Source: Prochilodus magdalenae (Eukaryota; Chordata; Actinopteri; Characiformes; Prochilodontidae). Taken from it: DNA of 64,000 nucleotides. Under the pieces are notes generated by a model. The model saw nothing but the letters and a program-made list of their open reading frames with translations, had not been told where the DNA came from and searched no databases. Position numbers and translations under genes: made by a program. The stretch spans positions 124,001-188,000 of the forward strand of contig JAMWET010003455.1 in NCBI GenBank assembly GCA_024036415.1. Reading direction: 5' to 3'. Position 1 is the first letter of the stretch. Each line of letters opens with the position of its first letter. Below are positions 62,815-64,000 of the stretch, one piece after another.

Positions 62815-64000
62815 CTCTCTGTCTCCAGAACATCACTCATATAAACGACATAATGAAACAGGTGCTGTTGATATTTCCTCATTTCTGCCTGGGCCGAGGA
62901 CTCATGGACATGGCTAAAAACCAGGCCATGGCTACACTCTTCAGCAGCCTGGGTAAGATAACAAACACAAACACGCAAGCCTTTGAGAGTGCTAAGCTTC
63001 CAGCGCCTCGGATATATTTAGCCATAAGTGTTTGAGAAAGGATGAGAGCGAGAGGATGGAGTGATTGCGAAGAAAGGCAGCAGATGAAAGGAAGTCTGAC
63101 GCTCATCCGTGGAGAGACGGAGGGGTGGAAGAGCGGTTTAAAGAAGGAGAGGGAAGATAAATGAGCAGTGGCAGGTTTGCATTGGCTGTATAACACAGGG
63201 TAAGGATTACAGCCATAAGAGGAAAAAATGTTAAATGACCTTTTCCATCGTCATATGTGCTGCTAGTGATACAAGTATTTTAGATTTATTACACTCGAGC
63301 TTTAATGTGAATGGCAGCAGATCAGCTGAAACAAGATGAGCAGCTTTGCTGTGGGAATAAACAATATGTGCGTCTGCAATTGGCCTAGGGATTATTCTTC
63401 TGTTTATCAGAGAATGTTGCGTCGGTGGAGCCGTAAATGAATTCAAGTTATGTGAGCATTTGTGCCATAGTGTTTTGACATGCACTATACCCGTTAATTC
63501 TGTAAGCTATGTATCCAGTTGGTTATTACTTGATTTGACCATAAGCTTTTTTGTGATGCTGTTATTCCTAACAAATAAGCCGTGAACATGTGACACGTGA
63601 CAACAAACCGTTCATCTTAGAGTAGACCCCGATAGCATTAATGCCCATATTATTTCATGAGAAATCTGTCATGGGGGATTTGGGTTCAGAAAGACAGAAA
63701 ACGAGAAACAGAGAACAAATCAATAGTCAATAGAGAGGAAGGGTGAAGGGAGAAGCTGGATACAAGGCTGAGATGTAATAACATTAGGTTGGAATTAGTG
63801 AATAACAGAAGCCCATTTATAGTGGTGCATTAGGAATGACTAAAGAGATCTTACGCAACTGAGTGCAGTAGCATCCATATAATGATTAGTGCTTAGCCTT
63901 AGCCACTCTTTCTTTCTGTCCCTTTACTCTCTCTCAGGTGAGGACAGATTTGAGGACCCTCTGAGCTGGAATATGGTGGGGAAGAATTTATTTGCCATGT
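1034..64000 (+). CDS. abca1: ABCA1-type lipid exporter gene, partial (24 exons, both ends outside window)
   Basis: Joined exons: 1034-1150, 2108-2279, 3670-3801, 5932-6071, 7118-7255, 15716-15906, 17480-17546, 17698-17900, 19182-19230, 20746-20853, 21403-21441, 22614-22753, 25767-25894, 27196-27294, 28576-28768, 37366-37460, 37786-37891, 41330-41404, 41945-42111, 48182-48359, 52397-52512, 53685-53829, 62829-62952, 63938-64000. All borders are AG..GT and every junction keeps phase, giving about 995 codons. ABCA1 is a plasma-membrane and endosomal full transporter that exports cholesterol and phospholipid to apolipoprotein A-I. Seen here are NBD1, the linker, TM7, extracellular domain 2 and TM8 to about TM12. 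Stretches such as [26 protein letters not shown] and NWTMQNPSP favour ABCA1 over ABCA7 or ABCA4, from remembered family sequence. Which fish paralogue (a or b) is unresolved. Confidence 0.93.
1151..2107 (+). other. Intron 1
   Basis: 957-bp AT-rich intron. Donor GTACAC, acceptor tgtttgtgctgcag. No repeat or gene recognised. Confidence 0.85.
2108..2279 (+). CDS. abca1: abca1 exon 2: start of NBD1 with Walker A
   Basis: 172 nt, donor ACCAT|GTAAGT. It encodes [19 protein letters not shown], then the A-loop region and [16 protein letters not shown]. The Walker A P-loop [10 protein letters not shown] lies at about 2248-2277 and binds the phosphates of ATP. The match to human ABCA1 NBD1 is close ([28 protein letters not shown]). 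The final AT is completed to Met by the first base of the next exon. Confidence 0.96.
2280..3669 (+). other. Intron 2
   Basis: 1390-bp intron. It holds a (A)15 run near 2712 and a short palindrome (gacatagggtctatgtc) near 2743. Text near 2570-2610 resembles a dispersed fish repeat but I cannot name it. No gene seen. Confidence 0.8.
3670..3801 (+). CDS. abca1: abca1 exon 3: NBD1 core with Q-loop
   Basis: 132 nt, acceptor TGCCCTCAG, donor AACGA|GTGAGT. Peptide: [20 protein letters not shown], then [16 protein letters not shown]. The Q-loop glutamine is in CPQHN at about 3773-3787; in ABC ATPases it senses nucleotide and couples to the membrane domain. Conservation with ABCA1 is very high. Confidence 0.96.
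3802..5931 (+). other. Intron 3, carries a Tc1-like remnant
   Basis: 2130-bp intron. Its only clear content is the 5' half of a Tc1/mariner-like transposon at 4731-5260. Elsewhere it is ordinary AT-rich sequence. Confidence 0.8.
4731..5260 (+). pseudogene. Tc1/mariner-like transposon, 5' half, broken transposase
   Basis: It begins with a terminal-repeat-like sequence (tacactatattgccgaaag). From 4868 there is an N-terminal transposase reading with the helix-turn-helix pattern of Tc1 elements ([20 protein letters not shown]). A stop codon sits about five codons after the Met. The reading frame is shifted near 5007, and the rest of the DNA-binding domain continues open to about 5260 ([18 protein letters not shown]). 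The DDE catalytic half and the 3' terminal repeat are missing, so it cannot encode an active enzyme. Sense orientation in the intron. Confidence 0.8.
5932..6071 (+). CDS. abca1: abca1 exon 4: NBD1 helical subdomain
   Basis: 140 nt, acceptor GTTTTCCAG, donor TTTCAG|GTATGG. Peptide: [20 protein letters not shown], then [20 protein letters not shown]. This is the alpha-helical subdomain leading into the ABC signature. The final G plus the next exon's GT completes the second Gly of LSGG, so the signature motif is split by the intron. Confidence 0.96.
6072..7117 (+). other. Intron 4
   Basis: 1046-bp AT-rich intron interrupting the ABC signature. No repeat or gene recognised. Confidence 0.8.
7118..7255 (+). 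CDS. abca1: abca1 exon 5: NBD1 signature end and Walker B
   Basis: 138 nt, acceptor TGGGCAG, donor AAAAAG|GTATTT. Peptide: [20 protein letters not shown], then [20 protein letters not shown]. It contains the end of the signature LSGGMQRK, the Walker B strand with catalytic Glu (VVILDEP, about 7171-7190) and the D-loop (AGVDP). Nearly identical to ABCA1. Confidence 0.97.
8246..8296 (-). repeat. Orphan LINE/SINE 3'-tail fragment
   Basis: Read on the minus strand, this resembles the shared 3' tail of the window's tRNA-SINEs: a stem-loop segment followed by a diverged form of the usual gctaaatgt ending. No SINE head is recognisable next to it. Confidence 0.4.
9025..9095 (+). repeat. Degenerate telomere-like (TTAGGG-like) repeats
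   Basis: A run of ttaggtt, ttagggtc and ttagggttag variants. A similar patch lies at 48705-48775, and both are followed by related sequence (tatctacagtggcctg and tatccagagtggtctg). It is more likely part of a dispersed repeat than a true interstitial telomere. Confidence 0.45.
9857..9878. repeat. (AT)11 microsatellite
   Basis: Uninterrupted AT dinucleotides in intron 5. Confidence 0.95.
10190..10570. promoter_or_regulatory. CpG-rich intronic block, candidate conserved non-coding element
   Basis: About 20 CpG dinucleotides fall between 10255 and 10565, against a CpG-poor intron on either side. The sequence is complex, with no tandem structure and no resemblance to the transposons seen here. 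Downstream, to about 10790, there are several TAAT-type cores (ctgaattaataatg, ctgctaattccg). This fits an intronic enhancer or an alternative-promoter island. An 85-codon open frame overlaps it but has no recognised protein similarity. Functional assignment is inference only. Confidence 0.35.
13234..13310. repeat. (GT)n microsatellite, impure at 3' end
   Basis: About 20 pure GT units, then interrupted GT/TATG copies. Confidence 0.95.
13409..13445. repeat. (CT)18 microsatellite
   Basis: Pure CT run followed by impure pyrimidine sequence to about 13488. Confidence 0.95.
14761..14820. repeat. GT/GTAT microsatellite
   Basis: Interrupted (GT)n with regularly spaced TATG units. Confidence 0.9.
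15716..15906 (+). CDS. abca1: abca1 exon 6: NBD1 H-loop and end of NBD1
   Basis: 191 nt, donor AAACCG|GTATGA, leaves in phase 0. Peptide: [20 protein letters not shown], then [20 protein letters not shown] and [20 protein letters not shown]. The H-loop histidine (STHHMDE, about 15733-15753) completes the ATP site. GSGYYLTLV is the ABCA1 end of NBD1. The last ~12 residues begin the variable linker. Human ABCA1 has CCVGS where this gene has CCCGS, from remembered sequence. Confidence 0.96.
15907..17479 (+). other. Intron 6
   Basis: 1573-bp AT-rich intron, short GT run near 17443, acceptor cttgttcag. No gene or clear repeat. Confidence 0.8.
17480..17546 (+). CDS. abca1: abca1 exon 7: regulatory linker
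   Basis: 67 nt, phase 0 in, phase 1 out, donor CAACAG|GTCAGG. Peptide: [20 protein letters not shown], then PT. A Ser- and acid-rich segment corresponding to the variable ABCA1 linker after NBD1 (human DAGLGSDHESDT region). Support is the exact phase fit and splice sites rather than strict similarity. A 151-bp intron follows. Confidence 0.85.
17698..17900 (+). CDS. abca1: abca1 exon 8: regulatory domain 1
   Basis: 203 nt, acceptor after a long CT-rich tract, donor GAGGAG|GTATAC. Peptide: [20 protein letters not shown], then [20 protein letters not shown], ending [15 protein letters not shown]. This is the R1 regulatory fold that follows NBD1 in ABCA transporters (human [22 protein letters not shown] and [14 protein letters not shown]). 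Confidence 0.96.
17901..19181 (+). other. Intron 8
   Basis: 1281-bp intron, acceptor tcctttttttag-like, no named repeat. Confidence 0.8.
19182..19230 (+). CDS. abca1: abca1 exon 9: IFLKVAE linker exon
   Basis: 49 nt, too short for an ORF scan. Peptide [16 protein letters not shown] continues TTLEE exactly as in human ABCA1 ([20 protein letters not shown]). Acceptor CCTTTTTTAG, donor TTACTG|GTAAAC. Confidence 0.93.
19231..20745 (+). other. Intron 9, largely a minisatellite
   Basis: 1515-bp intron; about 1.07 kb of it is the GTGAGT-rich minisatellite at 19612-20685. Some 55 bp separate the end of the repeat from the exon 10 acceptor (gctttgtttattcag). Confidence 0.85.
19612..20685. repeat. 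Minisatellite rich in GTGAGT/GTAAGT hexamers
   Basis: Imperfect tandem array built from phrases such as gtgagtttggatgtctgggt and gtgagtgaatgggtgg. Higher-order copies are visible: a block near 19915-19975 repeats one near 19615-19675. By my reading the plus strand contains about 29 GTGAGT hexamers plus several GTAAGT, all perfect matches to the 5' splice-site core. The minus strand reads open as Pro/Thr/His-rich peptides, a by-product of the repeat. Confidence 0.9.
20746..20853 (+). CDS. abca1: abca1 exon 10: basic/Ser-rich linker
   Basis: 108 nt, acceptor TTTATTCAG, donor AAACAGG|GTACGC. Peptide: [20 protein letters not shown], then [16 protein letters not shown]. Phase-consistent. Low similarity to mammalian ABCA1 is expected, since this linker is the most variable part between NBD1 and TMD2. 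KRSS and RESRTHS offer basophilic-kinase-like Ser sites, by inference. Confidence 0.85.
20854..21402 (+). other. Intron 10
   Basis: 549-bp intron, no clear repeat, acceptor ctatttctctttcag. Confidence 0.78.
21403..21441 (+). CDS. abca1: abca1 exon 11: 39-nt microexon in linker (phase-symmetric)
   Basis: Strong acceptor TTTCTCTTTCAG and donor GAAG|GTATGT bound 39 nt that read [13 protein letters not shown] with matching phase 1 on both sides. Skipping it would still give an in-frame join (exon 10 G plus exon 12 AC gives Asp), so it could be a cassette exon. No direct mammalian counterpart recognised. Support is splice-site quality and phase. Confidence 0.65.
21442..22613 (+). other. Intron 11, with a MITE
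   Basis: 1172-bp intron with a 212-bp inverted-repeat element at 21477-21688, 35 bp after the microexon. The remainder is AT-rich. Acceptor ctgtgtcttgtag. Confidence 0.8.
21477..21688. mobile_element. MITE-like foldback element with GGTAACAC termini
   Basis: The ends are ggtaacac and gtgttacc, exact inverted complements. Inside, the left half (attagctaacatgaagtatt) and right half (gttaactaatgcattacttc) are also near-complementary, so the whole element can fold back. No coding capacity. A partial relative (taacactttaccggaccc) may lie at 25204. I could not identify a clean target-site duplication. Confidence 0.65.
22614..22753 (+). CDS. abca1: abca1 exon 12: end of linker, entry to TMD2
   Basis: 140 nt, acceptor TCTTGTAG, donor GCTCAG|GTAACA, leaves in phase 0. 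Peptide: [20 protein letters not shown], then [20 protein letters not shown] and AQ. It matches ABCA1 (MDGKGSYQVKGWKLTQQQF and RRSRKGFFAQ), the cytosolic elbow helix before TM7. Confidence 0.95.
22960..23070. promoter_or_regulatory. Candidate intronic regulatory block
   Basis: Contains an octamer-like atttgcat, a small perfect hairpin (ccgatt..aatcgg) and taattaatca in under 60 bp, within non-repetitive sequence. This is a weak, motif-only case. Confidence 0.2.
23110..23640. repeat. Purine-rich low-complexity region
   Basis: The plus strand is dominated by gaga, agaaagagagac and gataga phrases, with only scattered pyrimidines. The minus-strand open frames here (Ser/Leu-rich) are composition artefacts. 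Confidence 0.7.
24780..25030 (+). pseudogene. Tc1/mariner-like transposase C-terminal remnant
   Basis: One frame reads [14 protein letters not shown], then [14 protein letters not shown] and STKYLIKGF, the pattern of the C-terminus of a Tc1-like transposase (NLERLCLEEW.. HYRK..). The 3' flank ggggttccaacaattgtagc is typical sequence after such genes. No intact catalytic region. Confidence 0.55.
25718..25766 (+). promoter_or_regulatory. abca1: Exon 13 3' splice site made of (TG)23
   Basis: A pure TG tract runs to within one base of the acceptor AG (gtgtgtgtag|GTT). No conventional pyrimidine tract lies between the branch region and AG. A branch-like ctaat sits just upstream, at 25714-25718. 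The tract occupies the polypyrimidine position. Confidence 0.85.
25767..25894 (+). CDS. abca1: abca1 exon 13: TM7 and start of extracellular domain 2
   Basis: 128 nt. Peptide: [20 protein letters not shown], then [20 protein letters not shown] and FY, with the last two bases AG completing Ser in the next exon. This is TM7 and the first extracellular residues (human [30 protein letters not shown]). The exon frame runs on without a stop through the following 38-bp array to 26540, so use of a downstream copy of the donor would lengthen the exon. The true 3' border is taken as 25894, the first ACAG|GT, because it gives the ABCA1-like join TFY-S. Confidence 0.93.
25886..26520 (+). repeat. 38-bp minisatellite that tandemly copies the exon 13 splice donor
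   Basis: Unit gtactcacccacacagttcc followed by atcccagtacttttacag. Each unit ends in CTTTTACAG, the last nine bases of exon 13, and begins with its donor GTACTC or GTACTT. ACAG|GT occurs at 25895, 25933, 25971, 26009, 26047, 26085, 26123, 26161, 26199, 26237, 26275, 26313, 26334, 26368, 26406, 26444 and 26482. Two copies near 26313-26367 are shortened (21 and 34 bp). Since 38 is not a multiple of 3 and the unit has no stop, all three plus frames are open. In-phase donors are at +0, +114, +228, +342 and +549. Confidence 0.95.
25895..27195 (+). other. Intron 13
   Basis: 1301-bp intron whose first ~625 bp are the 38-bp array. The remaining ~675 bp are ordinary AT-rich sequence. Acceptor gtgtatgtgtgtcacag. 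Confidence 0.88.
27196..27294 (+). CDS. abca1: abca1 exon 14: extracellular domain 2
   Basis: 99 nt, donor ATACC|GTGAGT. Peptide: [20 protein letters not shown], then [23 protein letters not shown] is almost identical to the human segment TRCMEGNPIP and carries a conserved extracellular Cys. Confidence 0.95.
27295..28575 (+). other. Intron 14
   Basis: 1281-bp AT-rich intron, no recognised repeat. Acceptor tgcctgttgctctcttag. Confidence 0.8.
28576..28768 (+). CDS. abca1: abca1 exon 15: extracellular domain 2, cysteine cluster
   Basis: 193 nt, donor GTCAG|GTAAGT. Peptide: [20 protein letters not shown], then [20 protein letters not shown] and [17 protein letters not shown]. The CQC pair (28691-28699) and the Cys of LPAC (28733-28735) align with human C1463, C1465 and C1477. 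In the human protein these take part in the disulfides needed for apoA-I binding (established knowledge). NWT is a conserved N-glycosylation sequon. Confidence 0.96.
29653..29869 (-). mobile_element. tRNA-derived SINE, copy 1
   Basis: On the minus strand it starts with a tRNA-like head (ggttggtgcagctcagcgga, A-box like), has a B-box like ggggttcgaatccc, and ends with the tail cttgtaagtcgctctggata followed by agagcgtcagctaaatgcc. Copies 2 (38393) and 3 (46131) share this layout. Confidence 0.85.
34403..34499. repeat. 97-bp strictly alternating pyrimidine-purine tract (TA, TG, CG)
   Basis: Starts tatatatg, continues (TG)n, then a repeating tgtgtgtgcgcg unit of about 12 bp. Pyrimidine and purine alternate without a break over 97 bases, with interspersed CGCG cores. 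This is the sequence class most prone to left-handed Z-DNA. Confidence 0.95.
35442..35775. mobile_element. Foldback repeat, copy 1
   Basis: The left arm (ttatcagcttcacttt.. tagttcctcagttacagac) is an imperfect inverted copy of the right arm (tctgtaaatatagaactata.. agtggagctgataaaa). The centre carries ggtgaatcattttcaacacc and accaccacagagcaggtatt on the minus strand. The centre and right arm recur in the opposite orientation at 56585-56800. Non-coding. Confidence 0.6.
36090..36126. repeat. (GT)18 microsatellite
   Basis: Pure GT tract in intron 15. A shorter one lies at 35877-35900. Confidence 0.95.
36735..37105 (+). pseudogene. Tc1-like transposase remnant, family C, copy 1
   Basis: Contains the decayed catalytic-domain text gtggcggtagtatcatggtt, then gggatggcctgccaacattg and a C-terminal stretch gaatgggctaaaattcctcc. 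The same landmarks recur at 38735-39215. Interrupted by stops and shifts. Confidence 0.65.
37366..37460 (+). CDS. abca1: abca1 exon 16: extracellular domain 2, shortened segment
   Basis: 95 nt, acceptor TTTCCATAG, donor ATACG|GTAACA. Peptide: [20 protein letters not shown], then [11 protein letters not shown]. It aligns with human [20 protein letters not shown] and LVKTY. Human ABCA1 has about 18 residues between KTY and YGG, and this gene has 7, so the stretch is about 11 residues shorter. The sequon NMT corresponds to human NIS. Confidence 0.92.
37461..37785 (+). other. Intron 16
   Basis: 325-bp intron, AT-rich, acceptor tttctttcttgccag. Nothing else seen. Confidence 0.8.
37786..37891 (+). 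CDS. abca1: abca1 exon 17: extracellular domain 2
   Basis: 106 nt, donor TCCCAG|GTATGA. Peptide: [20 protein letters not shown], then [23 protein letters not shown] matches the ABCA1/ABCA4 YGGxSxG motif; the rest of this part of the domain is variable in the family. NAS and NSS are potential N-glycosylation sites. Confidence 0.92.
38393..38604 (+). mobile_element. tRNA-derived SINE, copy 2
   Basis: Head ggttggtgtagctcagcgga (A-box like TAGCTCAGCGG) and a B-box like ggcttgaatcc. The tail is gtaagtcgctctggataaga, a stem-loop with a GGATA loop, ending in a gctagatgtaaatgta stretch. It is the opposite orientation of copy 1. Confidence 0.88.
38735..39215 (+). pseudogene. Tc1-like transposase remnant, family C, copy 2
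   Basis: One frame still reads [20 protein letters not shown], the catalytic-domain pattern of Tc1 transposases, and later text (gaatgggccaaaattcctgc) matches the C-terminus. Stops and shifts interrupt it. Confidence 0.75.
40130..40632 (+). repeat. 500-bp polypyrimidine tract with (CT)n core
   Basis: The plus strand is almost wholly C and T, with a poly-C run near 40480 and dense CT repeats at 40500-40632. The long minus-strand Arg/Glu reading (40247-40633) and the plus-strand Ser/Leu readings are artefacts of this composition. Confidence 0.95.
40832..40892. repeat. (CA)30 microsatellite
   Basis: Pure CA run of about 60 bp. Confidence 0.95.
41003..41195. repeat. Decayed ~42-bp tandem repeat
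   Basis: About four copies of the phrase ctttatctgaaacacc.. ctagtactctgactcactgg, each partly mutated (cttcatctgaaacatctgcc, cttcattaaaaacatctacc, gattagaaacacctac). Confidence 0.7.
41330..41404 (+). CDS. abca1: abca1 exon 18: extracellular domain 2
   Basis: 75 nt, too short for an ORF scan, phase 0 on both sides. Peptide: [20 protein letters not shown], then KDNVK. Position and DNVK fit human LDTRNNVK. Acceptor CTCTCCAG, donor GTGAAG|GTAAGT. Confidence 0.9.
41405..41944 (+). other. Intron 18
   Basis: 540-bp intron, no clear repeat. Acceptor cttttctttctgcgctag. Confidence 0.8.
41945..42111 (+). CDS. abca1: abca1 exon 19: end of extracellular domain 2
   Basis: 167 nt, donor ATGCT|GTGAGT. 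Peptide: [20 protein letters not shown], then [20 protein letters not shown] and [16 protein letters not shown]. This is the membrane-proximal end of the domain (human VWFNNKGWHAISSFLNV and [13 protein letters not shown]). NLT is a sequon. Confidence 0.96.
42130..42430. repeat. Decayed tandem repeat around a TATTCAGCCAAT phrase
   Basis: Recurring phrases aatattcagctgattacgag, agtattcagccaaattgggg, gagtattcagccaatgaggt, tacttagtcagtcaggagct and agccaatcaagagtatc, spaced about 45-55 bp. Similar phrases reappear at 43330-43600. Confidence 0.5.
43060..43260 (+). pseudogene. Tc1-like transposase fragment, copy 3
   Basis: gtggcggtggcagtattatg and the preceding ccaaaaccaagtgctgcatt match the catalytic-domain landmarks of the copies at 36735 and 38735. 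Very short and broken. Confidence 0.55.
43560..43910. promoter_or_regulatory. Candidate intronic regulatory block
   Basis: Complex, moderately CpG-containing, non-repetitive sequence with TAAT-type cores (agttattagttcattagcag, gtcattattaaagcg) and a possible CCAAT motif. Composition-based suggestion only. Confidence 0.2.
44291..44430. repeat. Two (GA)n tracts
   Basis: GA runs at 44291-44316 and 44394-44430, separated by purine-rich sequence. Confidence 0.9.
45720..46070 (-). pseudogene. Non-LTR retrotransposon (L2-like) ORF2 C-terminal fragment, antisense
   Basis: Minus-strand readings give [17 protein letters not shown] and then, in another frame, [14 protein letters not shown] and QSLKSKLKM. 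This is the ordered pattern (HWLP..RI.FK, then P.WNSLP..IR, then FKS.LK) of the C-terminus of L2/CR1-group LINEs. Frameshifted. A SINE lies about 60 bp away at 46131. Confidence 0.6.
46131..46325 (+). mobile_element. tRNA-derived SINE, copy 3 (diverged)
   Basis: Decayed head (aggatattggtgcaacggat), B-box like ggtttccagcctgggtgacc and a well preserved tail (cttgtaagtcgctctggaaa), in which the loop is GGAAA instead of GGATA. Confidence 0.7.
48182..48359 (+). CDS. abca1: abca1 exon 20: TM8 and following loop
   Basis: 178 nt, acceptor CTCATCTGCAG, donor GACATG|GTACGT. Peptide: [20 protein letters not shown], then [20 protein letters not shown] and [21 protein letters not shown]8 is [34 protein letters not shown] is the conserved cytosolic coupling segment of ABCA1. 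Confidence 0.97.
48705..48775 (+). repeat. Degenerate telomere-like repeats, copy 2
   Basis: ggttgaggttaggtttagga and cgggttaggtttac phrases. The following sequence resembles that after 9095. Confidence 0.4.
49508..49655 (+). repeat. Probable dispersed repeat
   Basis: tgcccttgagcaaggcacct, aactgctccccaggtgcc and actccgggcaagtgtcactg resemble a repeat family I remember from fish genomes. Only one copy is in this window, so the call rests on recall. Confidence 0.4.
50068..50109. repeat. (CA)20 microsatellite
   Basis: Pure CA tract. Confidence 0.95.
50440..50710. repeat. Decayed 30-40 bp tandem repeat (aaaatgcatattgct)
   Basis: The phrase (c)aaaaaatgcatattgctata, followed by a purine-rich spacer (ggaagggc, gtgaggaccag), recurs about seven times with drift. 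Confidence 0.6.
51640..52160. repeat. Decayed ~95-bp tandem repeat (gattcaattctttagg)
   Basis: Recurring cycle: cttttgattctttagaaagt, then agtgcttca..aaatct, then accacaatttgattaattcc. At least five cycles with heavy substitution. Confidence 0.55.
52397..52512 (+). CDS. abca1: abca1 exon 21: TM9 and start of TM10
   Basis: 116 nt, acceptor GTTCTCTAG, donor TATGG|GTGAGT. Peptide: [20 protein letters not shown], then [19 protein letters not shown]. It matches human [20 protein letters not shown]. Confidence 0.97.
52513..53684 (+). other. Intron 21
   Basis: 1172-bp AT-rich intron, no recognised repeat. Acceptor tgtttgtgtcacag. Confidence 0.8.
53685..53829 (+). CDS. abca1: abca1 exon 22: TM10 end and TM11
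   Basis: 145 nt, donor GACCCG|GTTAGT, phase 0 out. Peptide: [20 protein letters not shown], then [20 protein letters not shown] and VMELFDDP. Nearly identical to ABCA1 ([37 protein letters not shown]). Confidence 0.97.
55888..55963. repeat. (CT)38 microsatellite
   Basis: Pure CT run. Another shorter CT tract is at 56335-56372. Confidence 0.95.
56585..56800. mobile_element. Foldback repeat, copy 2 (inverted relative to 35442)
   Basis: agctccacttaccaaatagg, gttctacaattacagactgt and accaccacagagcaggtatt match, in reverse orientation, the right arm and centre of the element at 35442-35775. The second arm is not evident. Confidence 0.6.
56920..56962 (+). mobile_element. Tc1-like terminal repeat fragment
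   Basis: atattggagtccacatactt followed by ttggccatata is typical of a Tc1-like end. It resembles the other terminal type at 4731 (tacactatattgccgaaag) read in reverse. No transposase nearby. Confidence 0.5.
58268..59350 (-). pseudogene. L2-like LINE, 3' part of ORF2 (reverse transcriptase) and tail, antisense
   Basis: The minus strand reads [20 protein letters not shown], then [16 protein letters not shown], the reverse-transcriptase palm with the catalytic YADD. Further down come [20 protein letters not shown] and [10 protein letters not shown], the ORF2 C-terminus. Several shifts and stops break it. At its 3' end (58268-58320, minus) the tail gataaaaccgtctgctaaatg resembles the SINE tails. 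The 5' half is absent, as expected for a 5'-truncated insertion. Confidence 0.75.
59960..60050. repeat. GA-rich tract
   Basis: gagaga and aaagag low-complexity sequence. Confidence 0.85.
60158..60219. repeat. (GT)31 microsatellite
   Basis: Pure GT run of 62 bp. Confidence 0.95.
62764..62828 (+). promoter_or_regulatory. abca1: Exon 23 3' splice site fed by (CT)24 tract
   Basis: A CT microsatellite followed by cattctctctgtctccag. The repeat itself supplies the polypyrimidine tract, so its length can vary without losing pyrimidines. This contrasts with the TG-only acceptor of exon 13. Confidence 0.8.
62829..62952 (+). CDS. abca1: abca1 exon 23: cytosolic segment before TM12
   Basis: 124 nt, acceptor GTCTCCAG, donor CCTGG|GTAAGA. 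Peptide: [20 protein letters not shown], then [20 protein letters not shown] and [18 protein letters not shown] is a hallmark of ABCA1, ABCA4 and ABCA7. Confidence 0.96.
62953..63937 (+). other. Intron 23
   Basis: 985-bp intron, purine-rich near 63040-63160, acceptor ctttactctctctcag. Nothing else recognised. Confidence 0.8.
63938..64000 (+). CDS. abca1: abca1 exon 24: toward TM12, cut by window end
   Basis: 63 nt visible. Peptide: [20 protein letters not shown], matching human [20 protein letters not shown]. The reading continues past 64000. NBD2 and the C-terminal regulatory domain should follow downstream. Confidence 0.95.

Larger units (their letters stand above)
53830..62828 (+). other. 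Intron 22 (9 kb)
   Basis: Contains a 75-bp CT tract (55888), further CT and GA tracts, a foldback copy (56585-56800), a Tc1-like terminal fragment (56920-56962), an antisense L2 LINE (58268-59350) and a GT tract (60158). The stretches 53830-55880 and 60580-62580 show nothing recognised. A long CT tract (62764-62811) feeds the exon 23 acceptor. Confidence 0.8.

Noticed and set aside
1034..64000. Identity as ABCA4 or ABCA7
   Set aside because: Extracellular domain 2 and linker text ([25 protein letters not shown]) fit ABCA1 better from remembered sequences. Protein alignment would settle it.

Overview
This window is vertebrate genomic DNA, most likely from a ray-finned (teleost) fish. The evidence is small coding islands with GT-AG borders, introns full of CA/GT and CT/GA microsatellites, decayed Tc1-like transposons, a tRNA-derived SINE family and L2-type LINE fragments. 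No prokaryotic feature is present and no second protein-coding gene could be supported.

All credible coding sequence belongs to one plus-strand gene, an ABCA-subfamily lipid exporter whose closest match is ABCA1 (abca1; the a or b fish copy cannot be assigned). I assembled 24 exons (23 complete, the last cut by the window end). They join in frame through every junction: 2985 nt, about 995 codons, roughly residues 845 to 1835 of a ~2260-residue ABCA1. The 5' exons (extracellular domain 1 and most of TMD1) and the 3' exons (end of TMD2, NBD2) lie outside the window. In order, the exons give the end of TMD1 (1034-1150), NBD1 with Walker A, Q-loop, signature, Walker B and H-loop (2108-15906), a poorly conserved regulatory linker (17480-22650), TM7 (25767-25894), extracellular domain 2 with its conserved cysteines and N-glycosylation site (27196-42060), and TM8 to about TM12 (48182-64000).

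The introns hold most of the window. Introns 5, 15 and 22 exceed 8 kb. They contain at least five Tc1/mariner-like remnants, three tRNA-SINE copies, two antisense LINE fragments (one with the same 3' tail as the SINEs), a MITE, foldback repeats, several minisatellites and a few CpG-rich or homeodomain-site-rich blocks that look like candidate enhancers.

The most unusual part is exon 13 (TM7). Its 3' splice site is a pure (TG)23 tract ending directly in AG. Its 5' splice site has been copied by a 38-bp minisatellite into 17 tandem ACAG|GT sites, each also preceded by an acceptor-like tract, with no stop codon in any plus-strand frame. A second minisatellite in intron 9 carries close to 30 GTGAGT donor-like hexamers. 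Together these suggest a locus where splice-site copy number could vary between individuals and alter the transporter.
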